Positions 23,862-36,298 of a stretch of 64,000 nucleotides of DNA are shown in pieces. Every line of letters starts with the position of its first letter. Position 1 is the stretch's first letter. Source of the DNA: Petrolisthes cinctipes (taxonomy: Eukaryota; Arthropoda; Malacostraca; Decapoda; Porcellanidae); NCBI GenBank assembly GCA_033782935.1, contig JAWQEG010001395.1, positions 838,501 to 902,500 on the forward strand, written 5' to 3'. The notes beneath the pieces were generated by a model that did not search any database, was not told the origin of the DNA, and saw only the letters and a list, made by a program, of their open reading frames with translations. The position numbers and the translations under genes were made by a program.

Positions 23862-25539
23862 GGTAGGCATGTACAGATTGCATCTGGGACCCCAAAATAT
23901 TGAATTTTCGGGTGTTTTGAGGCTGAATTTGAGATATAAACGGGTACAGAAGATACATGCACATATTGACTTTGGGCACCAAAAATATCGATTTTTAGCA
24001 TGTTTTGGGCCTGAATTTTGAAAATACTCTAACACTGAGTAGGCATGTACAGATCGCTTCTGGGACCCCAAAATATCGAATTTTCGGGTGTTTAAGGCCA
24101 GAATTTGAGATATAAACGGGTACAGAAGATGCATGCACATATCGACTTTTGGGCACCTAAAAGATCGATTTTCAGTATGTTTTAAGCCTGTATTTTGAAA
24201 ATACTCTAACACGGAGTAGGCATGTACAGATACCTTCTGGGACCTCTAAATATCGAATTTTCGGGTGTTTTGGGACTGAATTTGAGATATCGTCTTTTTG
24301 GCGCCTAAAATGTCGATTTTTAGCATGTTTTTAGCCTATATTTTGAAAATATTCTAGCACTGTGTAGGCATGTACAGATTGCTTCTGCGACCCCAAAATA
24401 TTGAATTTACGGGTGTTTTGAGCCTGAATTTGAGATATAAACGGGAACAGAAGATACATGCACATAATGACTTTGGGCACCAAAAATATCGATTTTCAGC
24501 ATGTTTTGGGCCTGAATTTTGAAAATACTCTAACATAGTAGGCATGTAGAGATCGCTTCTGGGACCCCAAAATATCGAATTTTCAGGTGTTTTGAGCCTG
24601 AATTTGAGATATAAACGGGTACTGAAGATGCATGCACATATCGACTTTTGTGCACCTAAAAGATCGATTTTCAGTATGTTTTGAGCATGTATTTTGAAAA
24701 TACTCTAACACTGAGTAGGCATGTACAGATCGTTTCTGAGACCCCAAAATATCGAATTTTCGGGTGTTTAGGGCCAGAATTTGAGATATAAACGGGTACA
24801 GAAGATGCAAGCACATATCGACTTTTGGGCACCTAAAAGATCGTTTTTCAGTATGTTTTTGGCCTGTATTTTGAAAATACTCTAACACGGAGTAGGCATG
24901 TACAGATACCTTCTGGGACCTCTAAATATCGAATTTTCGGGTGTTTTGGGACTGAATTTGAGATATCGATTTTTTGGCACCTAAAATGTCGATTTTTAGC
25001 ATGTTTTTAGCCTATATTTTGAAAATATTCTAGCACTGTGTAGGCATGTACAGATTGCTTCTGGGACCCCAAAATATTGAATTTTCGGGTGTTTTGAGCC
25101 TGAATTTGAGATATAAACGGGTGCAGAAGATACATGCACATATTGACTTTGGGCATCTAAAATATCGATTTTCAGCATGTTTTGGGCCTGAATTTTGAAA
25201 ATACTCTAACACTGAGTAGGCATGTACAGATTGCTTCTGGGACCCCAAAATATTGAATTTTCGGGTGTTTTGAGCCTGAATTTGAGATATAAACGGGTAC
25301 TGAAGATGCATGCACATATCGACTTTTGTGCACCTAAAAGATCGATTTTCAGTATATTTTGAGCATGTATTTTGAAAATACTCTAACACGGAGTAGGCAT
25401 GTACAGATCGCTTCTGGGACCCCTAAATATCGAATTTTCGGGTGTTTTGGGACTGAATTTGAGATATCGACTTTTTGGCACCTAAAAGATCGATTTTTAG
25501 CATGTTTTTAGCCTATATTTTGAAAATATTCTAGCACTG

Positions 25540-26207
25540 TACAGATTGCTTCTGGGACCCCAAAATATTGAATTTTCGGGTGTTTTGAGCCTGAATCTGA
25601 GATATAAACGGGTACAGAAGATACATGCACATATTGACTTTGGGCACCAAAAATATCGATTTTCATCATGTTTTGGGCCTGAATTTTGAAAATACTCTAA
25701 CACGGAGTAGGCATGTACAGATCGCTTCTGGGACCCCAAAATATCGAATTTTCGGGTGTTTAGGGCCAGAATTTGAGATATAAACGGGTACAGAAGATGC
25801 ATGCACATATCGACTTTTGTGCACCTAAAAGATCGATTTTCAGTATGTTTTGAGCATGTATTTTGAAAATACTCTAACACGGAGTAGGCATGTACAGATC
25901 GCTTCTGGGACCCCAAAATATCGAATTTTCGGGTGTTTAGGGCCAGAATTTGAGATATAAACGGGTACAGAAGATGCATGCACATATCGACTTTTGGGCA
26001 CTTAAAAGATCGATTTTCAGTATGTTTTTGGCCTGTATTTTGAAAATACTCTAACACGGAGTAGGCATGTACAGATACCTTCTGGGACCTCTAAATATCG
26101 AATTTTCGGGTGTTTTGGGACTGAATTTGAGATATCGATTTTTTGGCACCTAAAATATCGATTTTTAGCATGTTTTTAGCCTATATTTTGAAAATATTCT
26201 AGCACTG
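25540..26207 (+). repeat. Four-monomer alpha unit, 668 bp
   Basis: This alpha unit has an extra M2-type monomer. The order is deleted M1, an M2 with a beta-like end (CTTTTGTGCACC), a normal M2, then M3. The spacing of the flanking units is 668 bp instead of 491, a gain of one 177-bp monomer. Because 177 is divisible by three, the extra monomer keeps an antisense frame open for 186 codons, the longest in the window. This is a consequence of arithmetic, not evidence of a gene. Confidence 0.78.
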
Positions 26208-27200
26208 TGTAGGCATGTACAGATTGCTTCTGGGACCCCAAAATATTGAATTTTCGGGTGTTTTGAGCCTGAATTTGAGATATAAACGGGTACAGAAGAT
26301 ACATGCGCATACTGACTTTGGGCATCTAAAATATCGATTTTCAGCATGTTTTGGGCCTGTATTTTGAAAATACTCTAACACTGAGTAGGCATGTACAGAT
26401 TGCTTCTGGGACCCCAAAATATTGAATTTTCGGATGTTTTGAGCCTGAATTTGAGATATAAACGGGTACTGAAGATGCATGCACATATCGACTTTTGTGC
26501 ACTTAAAAGATCGATTTTCAGTATGTTTTGAGCATGTATTTTGAAAATACTCTAACACGGAGTAGGCATGTAGAGATCGCTTCTGGGACCCCTAAATATC
26601 GAATTTTCGGGTGTTTTGGGACTGAATTTGAGATATCGACTTTTTGGCACCTAAAAGATCGATTTTTAGCATGTTTTTAGCCTATATTTTGAAAATATTC
26701 TAGCACTGTACAGATTGCTTCTGGGACCCCAAAATATTAAATTTTCGAGTGTTTAGAGCCTGAATTTGAGATATAAACGGGTACAGAAGATACATGCACA
26801 TATTGACTTTGGGCACCAAAAATATCGATTTTCAGCATGTTTTTGGGCCTGAATTTTGAAAATACTCTAACACGGAGTAGGCATGTACAGATCGCTTCTG
26901 GGACCCCAAAATATCGAATTTTCGGGTGTTTAGGGCCAGAATTTGAGACATAAACGGGTACAGAAGATGCATGCACATATCGACTTTTGGGCACCTAAAA
27001 GATCGATTTTCAGTATGTTTTTGGCCTGTATTTTGAAAATACTCTAACACGGAGTAGGCATGTACAGATACCTTATGGGACCTCTAAATATCGAATTTTT
27101 GGGTGTTTTGGGACTGAATTTGAGATATCGATTTTTTGGCACCTAAAAGATCGATTTTCAGCATGTTTTTAGCCTATATTTTGAAAATATTCTAGCACTG

Positions 27201-28202
27201 TGTAGGCATGTACAGATTGCTTCTGGGACCCCAAAATATTGAATTTTCGGGTGTTTTGAGCCTGAATTTGAGATATAAACGGGTACAGAAGATACATGCA
27301 CATATTGACTTTGGGCATCTAAAATATCGATTTTCAGCATTTTTTGGGCCTGTATTTTGAAAATACTTTAACACTGAGTAGGCATGTACAGATTGCTTCT
27401 GGGACCCCAAAATATTGAATTTTCGGGTGTTTTGAGCCTGAATTTGAGATATAAACGGGTACTGAAGATGCATGCACATATCGACTTTTGTGCACCTAAA
27501 AGATCGATTTTCAGTATGTTTTGAGCATGTATTTTGAAAATTCTCTAACACGGAGTAGGCATGTACAGATCGCTTCTGGGACCCCTAAATATCGAATTTT
27601 CGGGTGTTTTGGGTCTGAATTTGAGATATCGACTTTTCGGCACCTAAAAGATCGATTTTTAGCATGTTTTTAGCCTATATTTTGAAAATATTCTAGCACT
27701 GAGTAGGCATGTACAGATTGCTTCTGGGACCCCCAAATATTGAATTTTCGGGTGTTTTGAGCCTGAATTTGAGATATAAACGGGTACAGAAGATACATGC
27801 ACATATTGACTTTGGGCACCAAAAATATCGATTTTCAGCATGTTTTGGGCCTGAATTTTGAAAATACTCTAACACGGAGTAGGCATGTACAGATCGCTTC
27901 TGGGACCCCAAAATATCGAATTTTCGGGTGTTTTGAGCCTGAATTTGAGATATAAACGGGTACAGAAGATGCATGCACATATCGACTTTTGGGCACCTAA
28001 AAGATCGATTTTCAGTATGTTTTTGGCCTGTATTTTGAAAATACTCTAACACGGAGTAGGCATGTACAGATACCTTCTGGGACCTCTAAATATCAAATTT
28101 TCGGGTGTTTTGGGACTGAATTTGAGATATCGATTTTTTGGCACCTAAAATGTCGATTTTTAGCATGTTTTTAGCCTATATTTTGAAAATATTCTAGCAC
28201 TG
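27201..28202 (+). repeat. Hexamer HOR beta+alpha, 1,002 bp
   Basis: A beta trimer (27,201-27,701) is followed by an alpha trimer (27,702-28,202), making a six-monomer unit of 1,002 bp. Successive beta trimers begin at 26,208, 27,201, 28,203, 29,195 and 30,187, spaced 993, 1,002, 992 and 992 bp. The unit is therefore a hexamer, shortened by ten bases whenever the alpha M1 carries its deletion. This is the most regular stretch of the window. Confidence 0.85.
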
Positions 28203-28703
28203 TGTAGGCATGTACAGATTGATTCTGGGACCCCAAAATATTGAATTTTCGGGTGTTTTGAGCCTGAATTTGAGATATAAACGGGTACAGAAGATACATG
28301 CACATATTGACTTTGGGCATCTAAAATATCGATTTTCAGCATGTTTTGGGCCTGTATTTTGAAAATACTCTAACACTGAGTAGGCATGTACAGATTGCTT
28401 CTGGGACCCCAAAATATTGAATTTTCGGGTGTTTTGAGCCTGAATTTGAGATATAAACGGGTACTGAAGATGCATGCACATATCGACTTTTGTGCACCTA
28501 AAAGATCGATTTTCAGTATGTTTTGAGCATGTATTTTGAAAATACTCTAACACGGAGTAGGCATGTACAGATCGCTTCTGGGACCCCTAAATATCGAATT
28601 TTCGGGTGTTTTGGGACTGAATTTGAGATATCGACTTTTTGGCACCTAAAAGATCGATTTTTAGCATGTTTTTAGCCTATATTTTGAAAATATTCTAGCA
28701 CTG
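28203..28703 (+). repeat. Beta trimer HOR, 501 bp (reference copy)
   Basis: This is the second trimer flavour, with monomers at 28,203-28,378 (176 bp), 28,379-28,555 (177 bp) and 28,556-28,703 (148 bp). Beta marks are the entry GCACTGTGTAGGCATG, GGCATCTAAAATATCG in the first monomer, TACTGAAGATGCATGC with CTTTTGTGCACC and TTTTGAGCATG in the second, and GATCGCTTCTGGGACCCCTA with ATCGACTTTTTGGC in the third. Lengths match alpha exactly, so the two differ by substitutions rather than architecture. Confidence 0.88.
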
Positions 28704-28869
28704 TACAGATTGCTTCTGGGACCCCAAAATATTGAATTTTCGGGTGTTTTGAGCCTGAATTTGAGATATAAACGGGTACAGAAGATACATGCACATATTG
28801 ACTTTGGGCACCAAAAATATCGATTTTCAGCATGTTTTGGGCCTGAATTTTGAAAATACTCTAACACGG
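28704..28869 (+). repeat. M1 variant with 10-bp deletion, 166 bp
   Basis: The first monomer of this alpha trimer begins directly with TACAGATTGC after GCACTG, so AGTAGGCATG (or its equivalent) is missing. The trimer is therefore 491 bp instead of 501. The same deletion recurs in many trimers, for example at about 1,066, 2,705, 4,020, 7,897, 25,540, 29,695, 33,185 and 48,057. It probably arose once, between TGT or G repeats, and spread with the HOR. Ten base pairs is about one helical turn. Confidence 0.85.
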
Positions 28870-31355
28870 AGTAGGCATGTACAGATCGCTTCTGGGACCC
28901 CAAAATATCGAATTTTACGGTATTTAGGGCCAGAATTTGAGATATAAACGGGTGCAGATGATGCATGCACATATCGACTTTTGGGCACCTAAAAGATCGA
29001 TTTTCAGTATGTTTTTGGCCTGTATTTTGAAAATACTCTAACACGGAGTAGGCATGTACAGATACCTTCTGGGACCTCTAAATATCGAATTTTCGGGTGT
29101 TTTGGGACTGAATTTGAGATATCGATTTTTTGGCACCTAAAATATCGATTTTTAGCATGTTTTTAGCCTATATTTTTAAAATATTCTAGCACTGTGTAGG
29201 CATGTACAGATTGCTTCTGGGACCCCAAAATATTGAATTTTCGGGTGTTTTGAGCCTGAATTTGAGATATAAACGGGTACAGAAGATACATGCACATACT
29301 GACTTTGGGCATCTAAAATATCGATTTTCAGCATGTTTTGGGCCTGTATTTTGAAAATACTCTAACACTGAGTAGGCATGTACAGATTGCTTCTGGGACC
29401 CCAAAATATTGAATTTTCGGATGTTTTGAGCCTGAATTTGAGATATAAACGGGTACTGAAGATGCATGCACATATCGACTTTTGTGCACCTAAAAGATCG
29501 ATTTTCAGTATGTTTTGAGCATGTATTTTGAAAATACTCTAACACGGAGTAGGCATGTACAGATCGCTTCTGGGACCCCTAAATATCGAATTTTCGGGTG
29601 TTTTGGGACTGAATTTGAGATATCGACTTTTTGGCACCTAAAAGATCGATTTTTAGCATGTTTTTAGCCTATATTTTGAAAATATTCTAGCACTGTACAG
29701 ATTGCTTCTGGGACCCCAAAATATTGAATTTTCGGGTGTTTTGAGCCTGAATTTGAGATATAAACGGGTTCAGAAGATACATGCACATATTGACTTTGGG
29801 CTCCAAAAATATCGATTTTCAGCATGTTTTGGGCCTGAATTTTGAAAATACTCTAACACGGAGTAGGCATGTACAGATCGCTTCTGGGACCCCAAAATAT
29901 CGAATTTTCGGGTGTTTAGGGCCAGAATTTGAGATATAAACGGGTACATAAGATGCATGCACATATCGACTTTTGGGCACCTAAAAGATCGATTTTCAGT
30001 ATGTTTTTGGCCTGTATTTTGAAAATACTCTAACACGGAGTAGGCATGTACAGATACCTTCTGGGACCTCTAAATATCGAATTTTCGGGTGTTTTGGGAC
30101 TGAATTTGAGATATCGATTTTTTGGCACCTAAAATGTCGATTTTTAGCATGTTTTTAGCCTATATTTTGAAAATATTCTAGCACTGTGTAGGCATGTACA
30201 GATTGCTTCTGGGACCCCAAAATATTGAATTTTCGGGTGTTTTGAGCCTGAATTTGAGATATAAACGGGTACAGAAGAAACATGCACATATTGACTTTGG
30301 GCATCTAAAATATCGATTTTCAGCATGTTTTGGGCCTGTATTTTGAAAATACTCTAACACTGTGTAGGCATGTACAGATTGCTTCTGGGACCCGAAAATA
30401 TTGAATTTTCGGGTGTTTTGAGCCTGAATTTGAGATATAAACGGGTACTGAAGATGCATGCACATATCGACTTTTGTGCACCTAAAAGATCGATTTTCAG
30501 TATGTTTTGAGCATGTATTTTGAAAATACTCTAACACGGAGTAGGCATGTACAGATCGCTTCTGGGACCCCTAAATATCGAATTTTCGGGTGTTTTTGGA
30601 CTGAATTTGAGATATCGACTTTTTGGCACCTAAAAGATCGATTTTTAGCATGTTTTTAGCCTATATTTTGAAAATATTCTAGCACTGTACAGATTGCTTC
30701 TGGAACCCCAAAATATTGAATTTTCGGGTGTTTAGGGCCAGAATTTGAGATATAAACGGGTACAGAAGATGCATGCACATATCGACTTTTGGGCACCTAA
30801 AAGATCGATTTTCAGTATGTTTTTGGCCTGTATTTTGAAAATACTCTAACACGGAGTAGGCATGTACAGATACCTTCTGGGACCTCTAAATATCGAATTT
30901 TCGGGTGTTTTGGGACTGAATTTGAGATATCGATTTTTTGGCACCTAAAATGTCGATTTTCAGCATGTTTTTAGCCTATATTTTGAAAATATTCTAGCAC
31001 TGTGTAGGCATGTACAGATTGCTTCTGGGACCCCAAAATATTGAATTTTCGGGTGTTTTGAGCATGAATTTGAGATATAAACGGGTACTGAAGATGCATG
31101 CACATATCGACTTTTGTGCACCTAAAAGATCGATTTTCAGTATGTTTTGAGCATGTATTTTGAAAATACTCTAACACGGAGTAGGCATGTACAGATCGCT
31201 TCTGGGACCCCAAAATATCGAATTTTCGGGTGTTTTGAGCATGAATTTGAGATATAAATGAGTACAGAAGATACATGCACATATTGACTTTGGGCATCTA
31301 AAATATCGATTTTCAGCATGTTTTGGGCCTGTATTTTGAAAATACTCAAACACTG

Positions 31356-32033
31356 AGTAGGCATGTACAGATTGCTTCTGGGACCCCAAAATATTGAATT
31401 TTCGGGTGTTTTGAGCCTGAATTTGAGATATAAACGGGTACTGAAGATGCATGCACATATCGACTTTTGTGCACCTAAAAGATCGATTTTCAGTATGTTT
31501 TGAGCATGTATTTTGAAAATACTCTAACACGGAGTAGGCATGTACAGATCGCTTCTGGGACCCCTAAATATCGAATTTTCGGGTGTTTTGGGACTGAATT
31601 TGAGATATCGACTTTTTGGCACCTAAAAGATCGATTTTTAGCATGTTTTTAGCCTATATTTTGAAAATATTCTAGCACTGAGTAGGCATGTACAGATTGC
31701 TTCTGGGACCCCAAAATATTGAATTTTCGGGTGTTTTGAGCCTGAATTTGAGATATAAACGGGTACAGAAGATACATGCAAATATTGACTTTGGGCACCA
31801 AAAATATCGATTTTCAGCATGTTTTGGGCCTGAATTTTGAAAACACTCTAACACGGAGTAGGCATGTACAGATCGCTTCTGGGACCCCAAAATATCGAAT
31901 TTTCGGGTGTTTAGGGTCAGAATTTGAGATATAAACGGGTACAGAAGATGCATGCACATATCGACTTTTGGGCACCTAAAAGATCGATTTTCAGTATGTT
32001 TTTGGCCTGTATTTTGAAAATACTCTAACACGA
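31356..32033 (+). repeat. 678-bp tandem duplication, unit 1
   Basis: This is a four-monomer unit (177+148+176+177 bp) made of beta M2, beta M3, alpha M1 and alpha M2. It is marked by TACATGCAAATATTGAC near 31,774, GAAAACACTCTAAC near 31,840, TTTAGGGTCAG near 31,911 and CACGAAGTAGG near 32,030. It is repeated immediately, and I saw no difference between the two units. The duplication breaks the usual trimer order, since alpha M2 is followed by beta M2. Confidence 0.85.
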
Positions 32034-32711
32034 AGTAGGCATGTACAGATTGCTTCTGGGACCCCAAAATATTGAATTTTCGGGTGTTTTGAGCCTGAAT
32101 TTGAGATATAAACGGGTACTGAAGATGCATGCACATATCGACTTTTGTGCACCTAAAAGATCGATTTTCAGTATGTTTTGAGCATGTATTTTGAAAATAC
32201 TCTAACACGGAGTAGGCATGTACAGATCGCTTCTGGGACCCCTAAATATCGAATTTTCGGGTGTTTTGGGACTGAATTTGAGATATCGACTTTTTGGCAC
32301 CTAAAAGATCGATTTTTAGCATGTTTTTAGCCTATATTTTGAAAATATTCTAGCACTGAGTAGGCATGTACAGATTGCTTCTGGGACCCCAAAATATTGA
32401 ATTTTCGGGTGTTTTGAGCCTGAATTTGAGATATAAACGGGTACAGAAGATACATGCAAATATTGACTTTGGGCACCAAAAATATCGATTTTCAGCATGT
32501 TTTGGGCCTGAATTTTGAAAACACTCTAACACGGAGTAGGCATGTACAGATCGCTTCTGGGACCCCAAAATATCGAATTTTCGGGTGTTTAGGGTCAGAA
32601 TTTGAGATATAAACGGGTACAGAAGATGCATGCACATATCGACTTTTGGGCACCTAAAAGATCGATTTTCAGTATGTTTTTGGCCTGTATTTTGAAAATA
32701 CTCTAACACGA
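32034..32711 (+). repeat. 678-bp tandem duplication, unit 2
   Basis: This is the second copy of the four-monomer unit, carrying the same four private marks 678 bp later. After it the array resumes with a normal alpha M3 (GATACCTTCTGGGACC) at 32,712. The pair looks like a single recent unequal exchange in which alpha M2 paired with beta M1 or an equivalent neighbour. Confidence 0.85.
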
Positions 32712-35343
32712 AGTAGGCATGTACAGATACCTTCTGGGACCTCTAAATATCGAATTTTCGGGTGTTTTGGGACTGAATTTGAGATATCGATTTTTTGGCA
32801 CCTAAAATGTCGATTTTCAGCATGTTTTTAGCCTATATTTTGAAAATATTCTAGCACTGTGTAGGCATGTACAGATTGCTTCTGGGACCCCAAAATATTA
32901 AATTTTCGGGTGTTTTCAGCCTGAATTTGAGATATAAACGGGTACTGAAGATGCATGCACATATCGACTTTTGTGCACCTAAAAGATCGATTTTCAGTAT
33001 GTTTTGAGCATGTATTTTGAAAATACTCTAACACGGAGTAGGCATGTACAGATCGCTTCTCGGACCCCTAAATATCAAATTTTCGGGTGTTTTGGGACTG
33101 AATTTGAGATATCGACTTTTTGGCACCTAAAAGATCGATTTTTAACATGTTTTTAGCCTATATTTTGAAAATATTCTAGCACTGTACAGATTGCTTCTTG
33201 GACCCCAAAATATTGAATTTTCGGGTGTTTTGAGCCTGAATTTGAGATATAAACGGGTAAAGAAGATACATGCACATATAGACTTTGGGCACCAAAAATA
33301 TCGATTTTTAGCATGTTTTGGGCCTGAATTTGGAAAATACTCTAACACGGAGTAGGCATGTACAGATCGCTTCTGGGACCCCAAAATATCGAATTTTCGG
33401 GTGTTTAGGGCCAGAATTTGAGATATAAACGGGTACAGAAGATGCATGCACATATCGACTTTTGGGCACCTAAAAGATCGATTTTCAGTATGTTTTTGGC
33501 CTGTATTTTGAAAATACTCTAACACGGAGTAGGCATGTACAGATACCTTCTGGGACCTCTAAATATCGAATTTTCGGGTGTTTTGGGACTGAATTTGAGA
33601 TATCGATTTTTTGGCACCTAAAATGTCGATTTTTAGCATGTTTTTAGCCTATATTTTGAAAATATTCTAGCACTGTGTAGGCATGTACAGATTGCTTCTG
33701 GGACCCCAAAATATTGAATTTTCGGGTGTTTTGAGCCTGAATTTGAGATATAAACGGGTACAGAAGATACATGCACATATTGACTTTGGGCATCTAAAAT
33801 ATCGATTTTCAGCATGTTTTGGGCCTGTATTTTGAAAATACTTTAACACTGAGTAGGCATGTACAGATTGCTTCTGGGACCCCAAAATATTGAATTTTCG
33901 GGTGTTTAGGGCCAGAATTTGAGATTTAAACGGGTACAGAAGATGCATGCACATATCGACTTTTGGGCACCTAAAAGATTGATTTTCAGTATGTTTTTGG
34001 CCTGTATTTTGAAAATACTCTAACACGGAGTAGGCATGTACAGATACCTTCTGGGACCTCTAAATATCGAATTTTCGGGTGTTTTGGGACTGAATTTGAG
34101 ATATCTATTTTTTGGCACCTAAAATGTCGATTTTTAGCATGTTTTTAGCCTATATTTTGAAAATATTCTAGCACTGTGTAGGCATGTACAGATTGCTTCT
34201 GGGACCCCAAAATATTGAATTTTCGGGTGTTTTGAGCCTGAATTTGAGATATAAACGGGTACAGAAGATACATGCACATATTGACTTTGGGCATCTAAAA
34301 TATCGATTTTCAGCATGTTTTGGGCCTGTATTTTGAAAATACTTTAACATTGAGTAGGCATGTACAGATTGCTTCTGGGACCCCAAAATATTGAATTTTC
34401 GGGTGTTTTGAGCCTGAATTTGAGATATAAACGGGTACTGAAGATGCATGCACATATCGACTTTTGTGCACCTAAAAGATCGATTTTCAGTATGTTTTGA
34501 GCATGTATTTTGAAAATACTCTAACACGGAGTAGGCATGTACAGATCGCTTCTGGGACCCCTAAATATCGAATTTTCGGGTGTTTTGGGACTGAATTTGA
34601 GATATCGACTTTTTGGCACCTAAAAGATCGATTTTTAGCATGTTTTTAGCCTATATTTTGAAAATATTCTAGCTCTGTACAGATTGATTCTGGGACCCCA
34701 AAATATTGAATTTTCGGGTGTTTTGAGCCTGAATTTGATATATAAACGGGTACAGAAGATACATGCACATATTGACTTTAGGCACCAAAAATATCGATTT
34801 TCAGCATGTTTTGGGCCTGAATTTTGAAAATACTCTAACACGGAGTAGGCATGTACAGATCGCTTCTGGGACCCCAAAATATCGAATTTTCGGGTGTTTA
34901 GGGCCAGAATTTGAGATATAAACGGGTACAGAAGATGCATGCACATATCGACTTTTGGGCACCTAACAGATCGATTTTCAGTATGTTTTTGGGCTGTATT
35001 TTGAAAATACTCTAACACGGAGTAGGCATGTACAGATACCTTCTGGGACCTCTAAATATCGAATTTTCGGGTGTTTTGGGACTGAATTTGAGATATCGAT
35101 TTTTGGCACCTAAAATGTCGATTTTTAGCATGTTTTTAGCCTATATTTTGAAAATATTCTAGCACTGTGTAGGCATGTACAGATTGCTTCTGGGACCCCA
35201 AAATATTGAATTTTCGGGTGTTTTGAGCCTGAATTTGAGATATAAACGGGTACAGAAGATACATGCAGATATTGACTTTGGGCATCTAAAATATCGATTA
35301 TCAGCATGTTTTGGGCCTGTATTTTAAAAATACTCTAACACTG
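32712..35343 (+). repeat. Alpha/beta trimers with hybrid M2
   Basis: These are ordinary alternating trimers at about 33,185, 33,676, 34,177, 34,678 and 35,168. The monomer around 33,853-34,029 starts as beta M2 (GATTGC, ATATTGAA) and ends as alpha M2 (GTGTTTAGGGCCAG, CTTTTGGGCACC), a within-class hybrid. One T is missing before TTTTGGCACC near 35,101, which makes that trimer 490 bp. Confidence 0.75.
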
Positions 35344-36298
35344 AGTAGGCATGTACAGATTGCTTATGGGACCCCAAAATATTGAATTTTCGGGTGTTTA
35401 GGGCCTGAATTTGAGATATAAACGGGTACTGAAGATGCATGCACATATCGACTTTTGTGCACCTAAAAGATCGATTTTCAGTATGTTTTGAGCATGTATT
35501 TTGAAAATACTCTAACACGGAGAAGGCATGTACAGATCGCTTCCGGGACACCTAAATATCGAATTTTCGGGTGTTTTGGGACTGAATTTGATATATCGAC
35601 TTTTTGGGACCTAAAAGATCGATTTTTAGCATGTTTTTAGCCTATATTTTGAAAATATTCTAGCACTGTACAGATTGCTTCTGGGACACCAAAATATTGA
35701 ATTTTCGGGTGTTTTGAGCCTGAATTTGAGATATAAACGGGTACTGAAGATGCATGCACATATCGACTTTTGTGCACCTAAAAGATCGATTTTCAGCATG
35801 TTTTGAGCATGTATTTTGAAAATACTCTAACACGGAGAAGGCATGTACAGATCGCTTCTGGGACCCCTAAATATCGAATTTTCGGGTGTTTCGGGACTGA
35901 ATTTGAGATATCGACTTTTTGGCACCTAAAAGATCGATTTTTAGCATGTTTTTAGCCTATATTTTGAAAATATTCTAGCACTGTACAGATTGCTTCTGGG
36001 ACCCCAAAATATTTAATTTTCGGGTGTTTTGAGCCTGAATTTCAGATATAAACGGGTACTGAAGATGCATGCACATATCGACTTTTGTGCACCTAAAAGA
36101 TCGATTTTCAGTATGTTTTGAGCATGTATTTTGAAAATACTCTAACACGGAGTAGGCATGTACAGATCGCTTCTGGGACCCCTAAATATCGAATTTTCGG
36201 GTGTTTTGGGACTGAATTTGAGATATCGACTTTTTGGCACCTAAAAGATCGATTTTTAGCATGTTTTTAGCCTATATATTGAAAATATTCTAGCACTG
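35344..36298 (+). repeat. Three dimer repeats of 325, 315 and 315 bp
   Basis: Here the M1 class is absent. Beta M2 and M3 alone repeat three times, at 35,344-35,668, 35,669-35,983 and 35,984-36,298. The second and third carry the 10-bp deletion at their start. GGAGAAGGCATG is shared by the first two. The third overlaps the beginning of the large duplication at 36,059, so the left edge of the window is likely to lie in a similar dimer. Confidence 0.8.

Larger units (their letters stand above)
28203..29194 (+). repeat. Hexamer HOR beta+alpha, 992 bp (deleted M1)
   Basis: This copy has the same beta-then-alpha order as its left neighbour. The alpha half starts with the 166-bp M1 at 28,704, giving alpha monomers at 28,704-28,869, 28,870-29,046 and 29,047-29,194. 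It shows that the 10-bp deletion and the full-length form sit side by side in neighbouring hexamers, as expected if both forms exchange freely within the array. Confidence 0.85.
23862..31355 (+). repeat. Alternating alpha/beta hexamer block
   Basis: This is mainly regular beta-alpha hexamers of about 1 kb. Exceptions are a segment near 24,250-24,560 that matches 2,093-2,403 in the left block (GTCTTTTTGGCGCC, ACGGGAACAG, CACATAATGAC, AACATAGTAGG) at an offset of 22,157 bp, and a four-monomer alpha unit near 25,540-26,207. Two beta trimers at 26,208 and 29,195 share CATACTGACTTTGG and TTCGGATGTTTTG, so they are closer to each other than to the beta trimers between them. Confidence 0.8.

Noticed and set aside
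25497..26057. Antisense open frame of 186 codons, with many similar frames of 119-178 codons
   Set aside because: They fall on every repeat with the same phase and begin and end at fixed places in the monomer. They are explained by unit lengths divisible by three. No codon bias, conserved domain or neighbouring gene signal is visible.
25497..26057. Cysteine and histidine spacing in the antisense translation resembling a zinc-binding repeat
   Set aside because: The spacing follows the 88-bp half-unit of the satellite, and the cysteines change with single-base variants. It is not a recognised zinc finger pattern.
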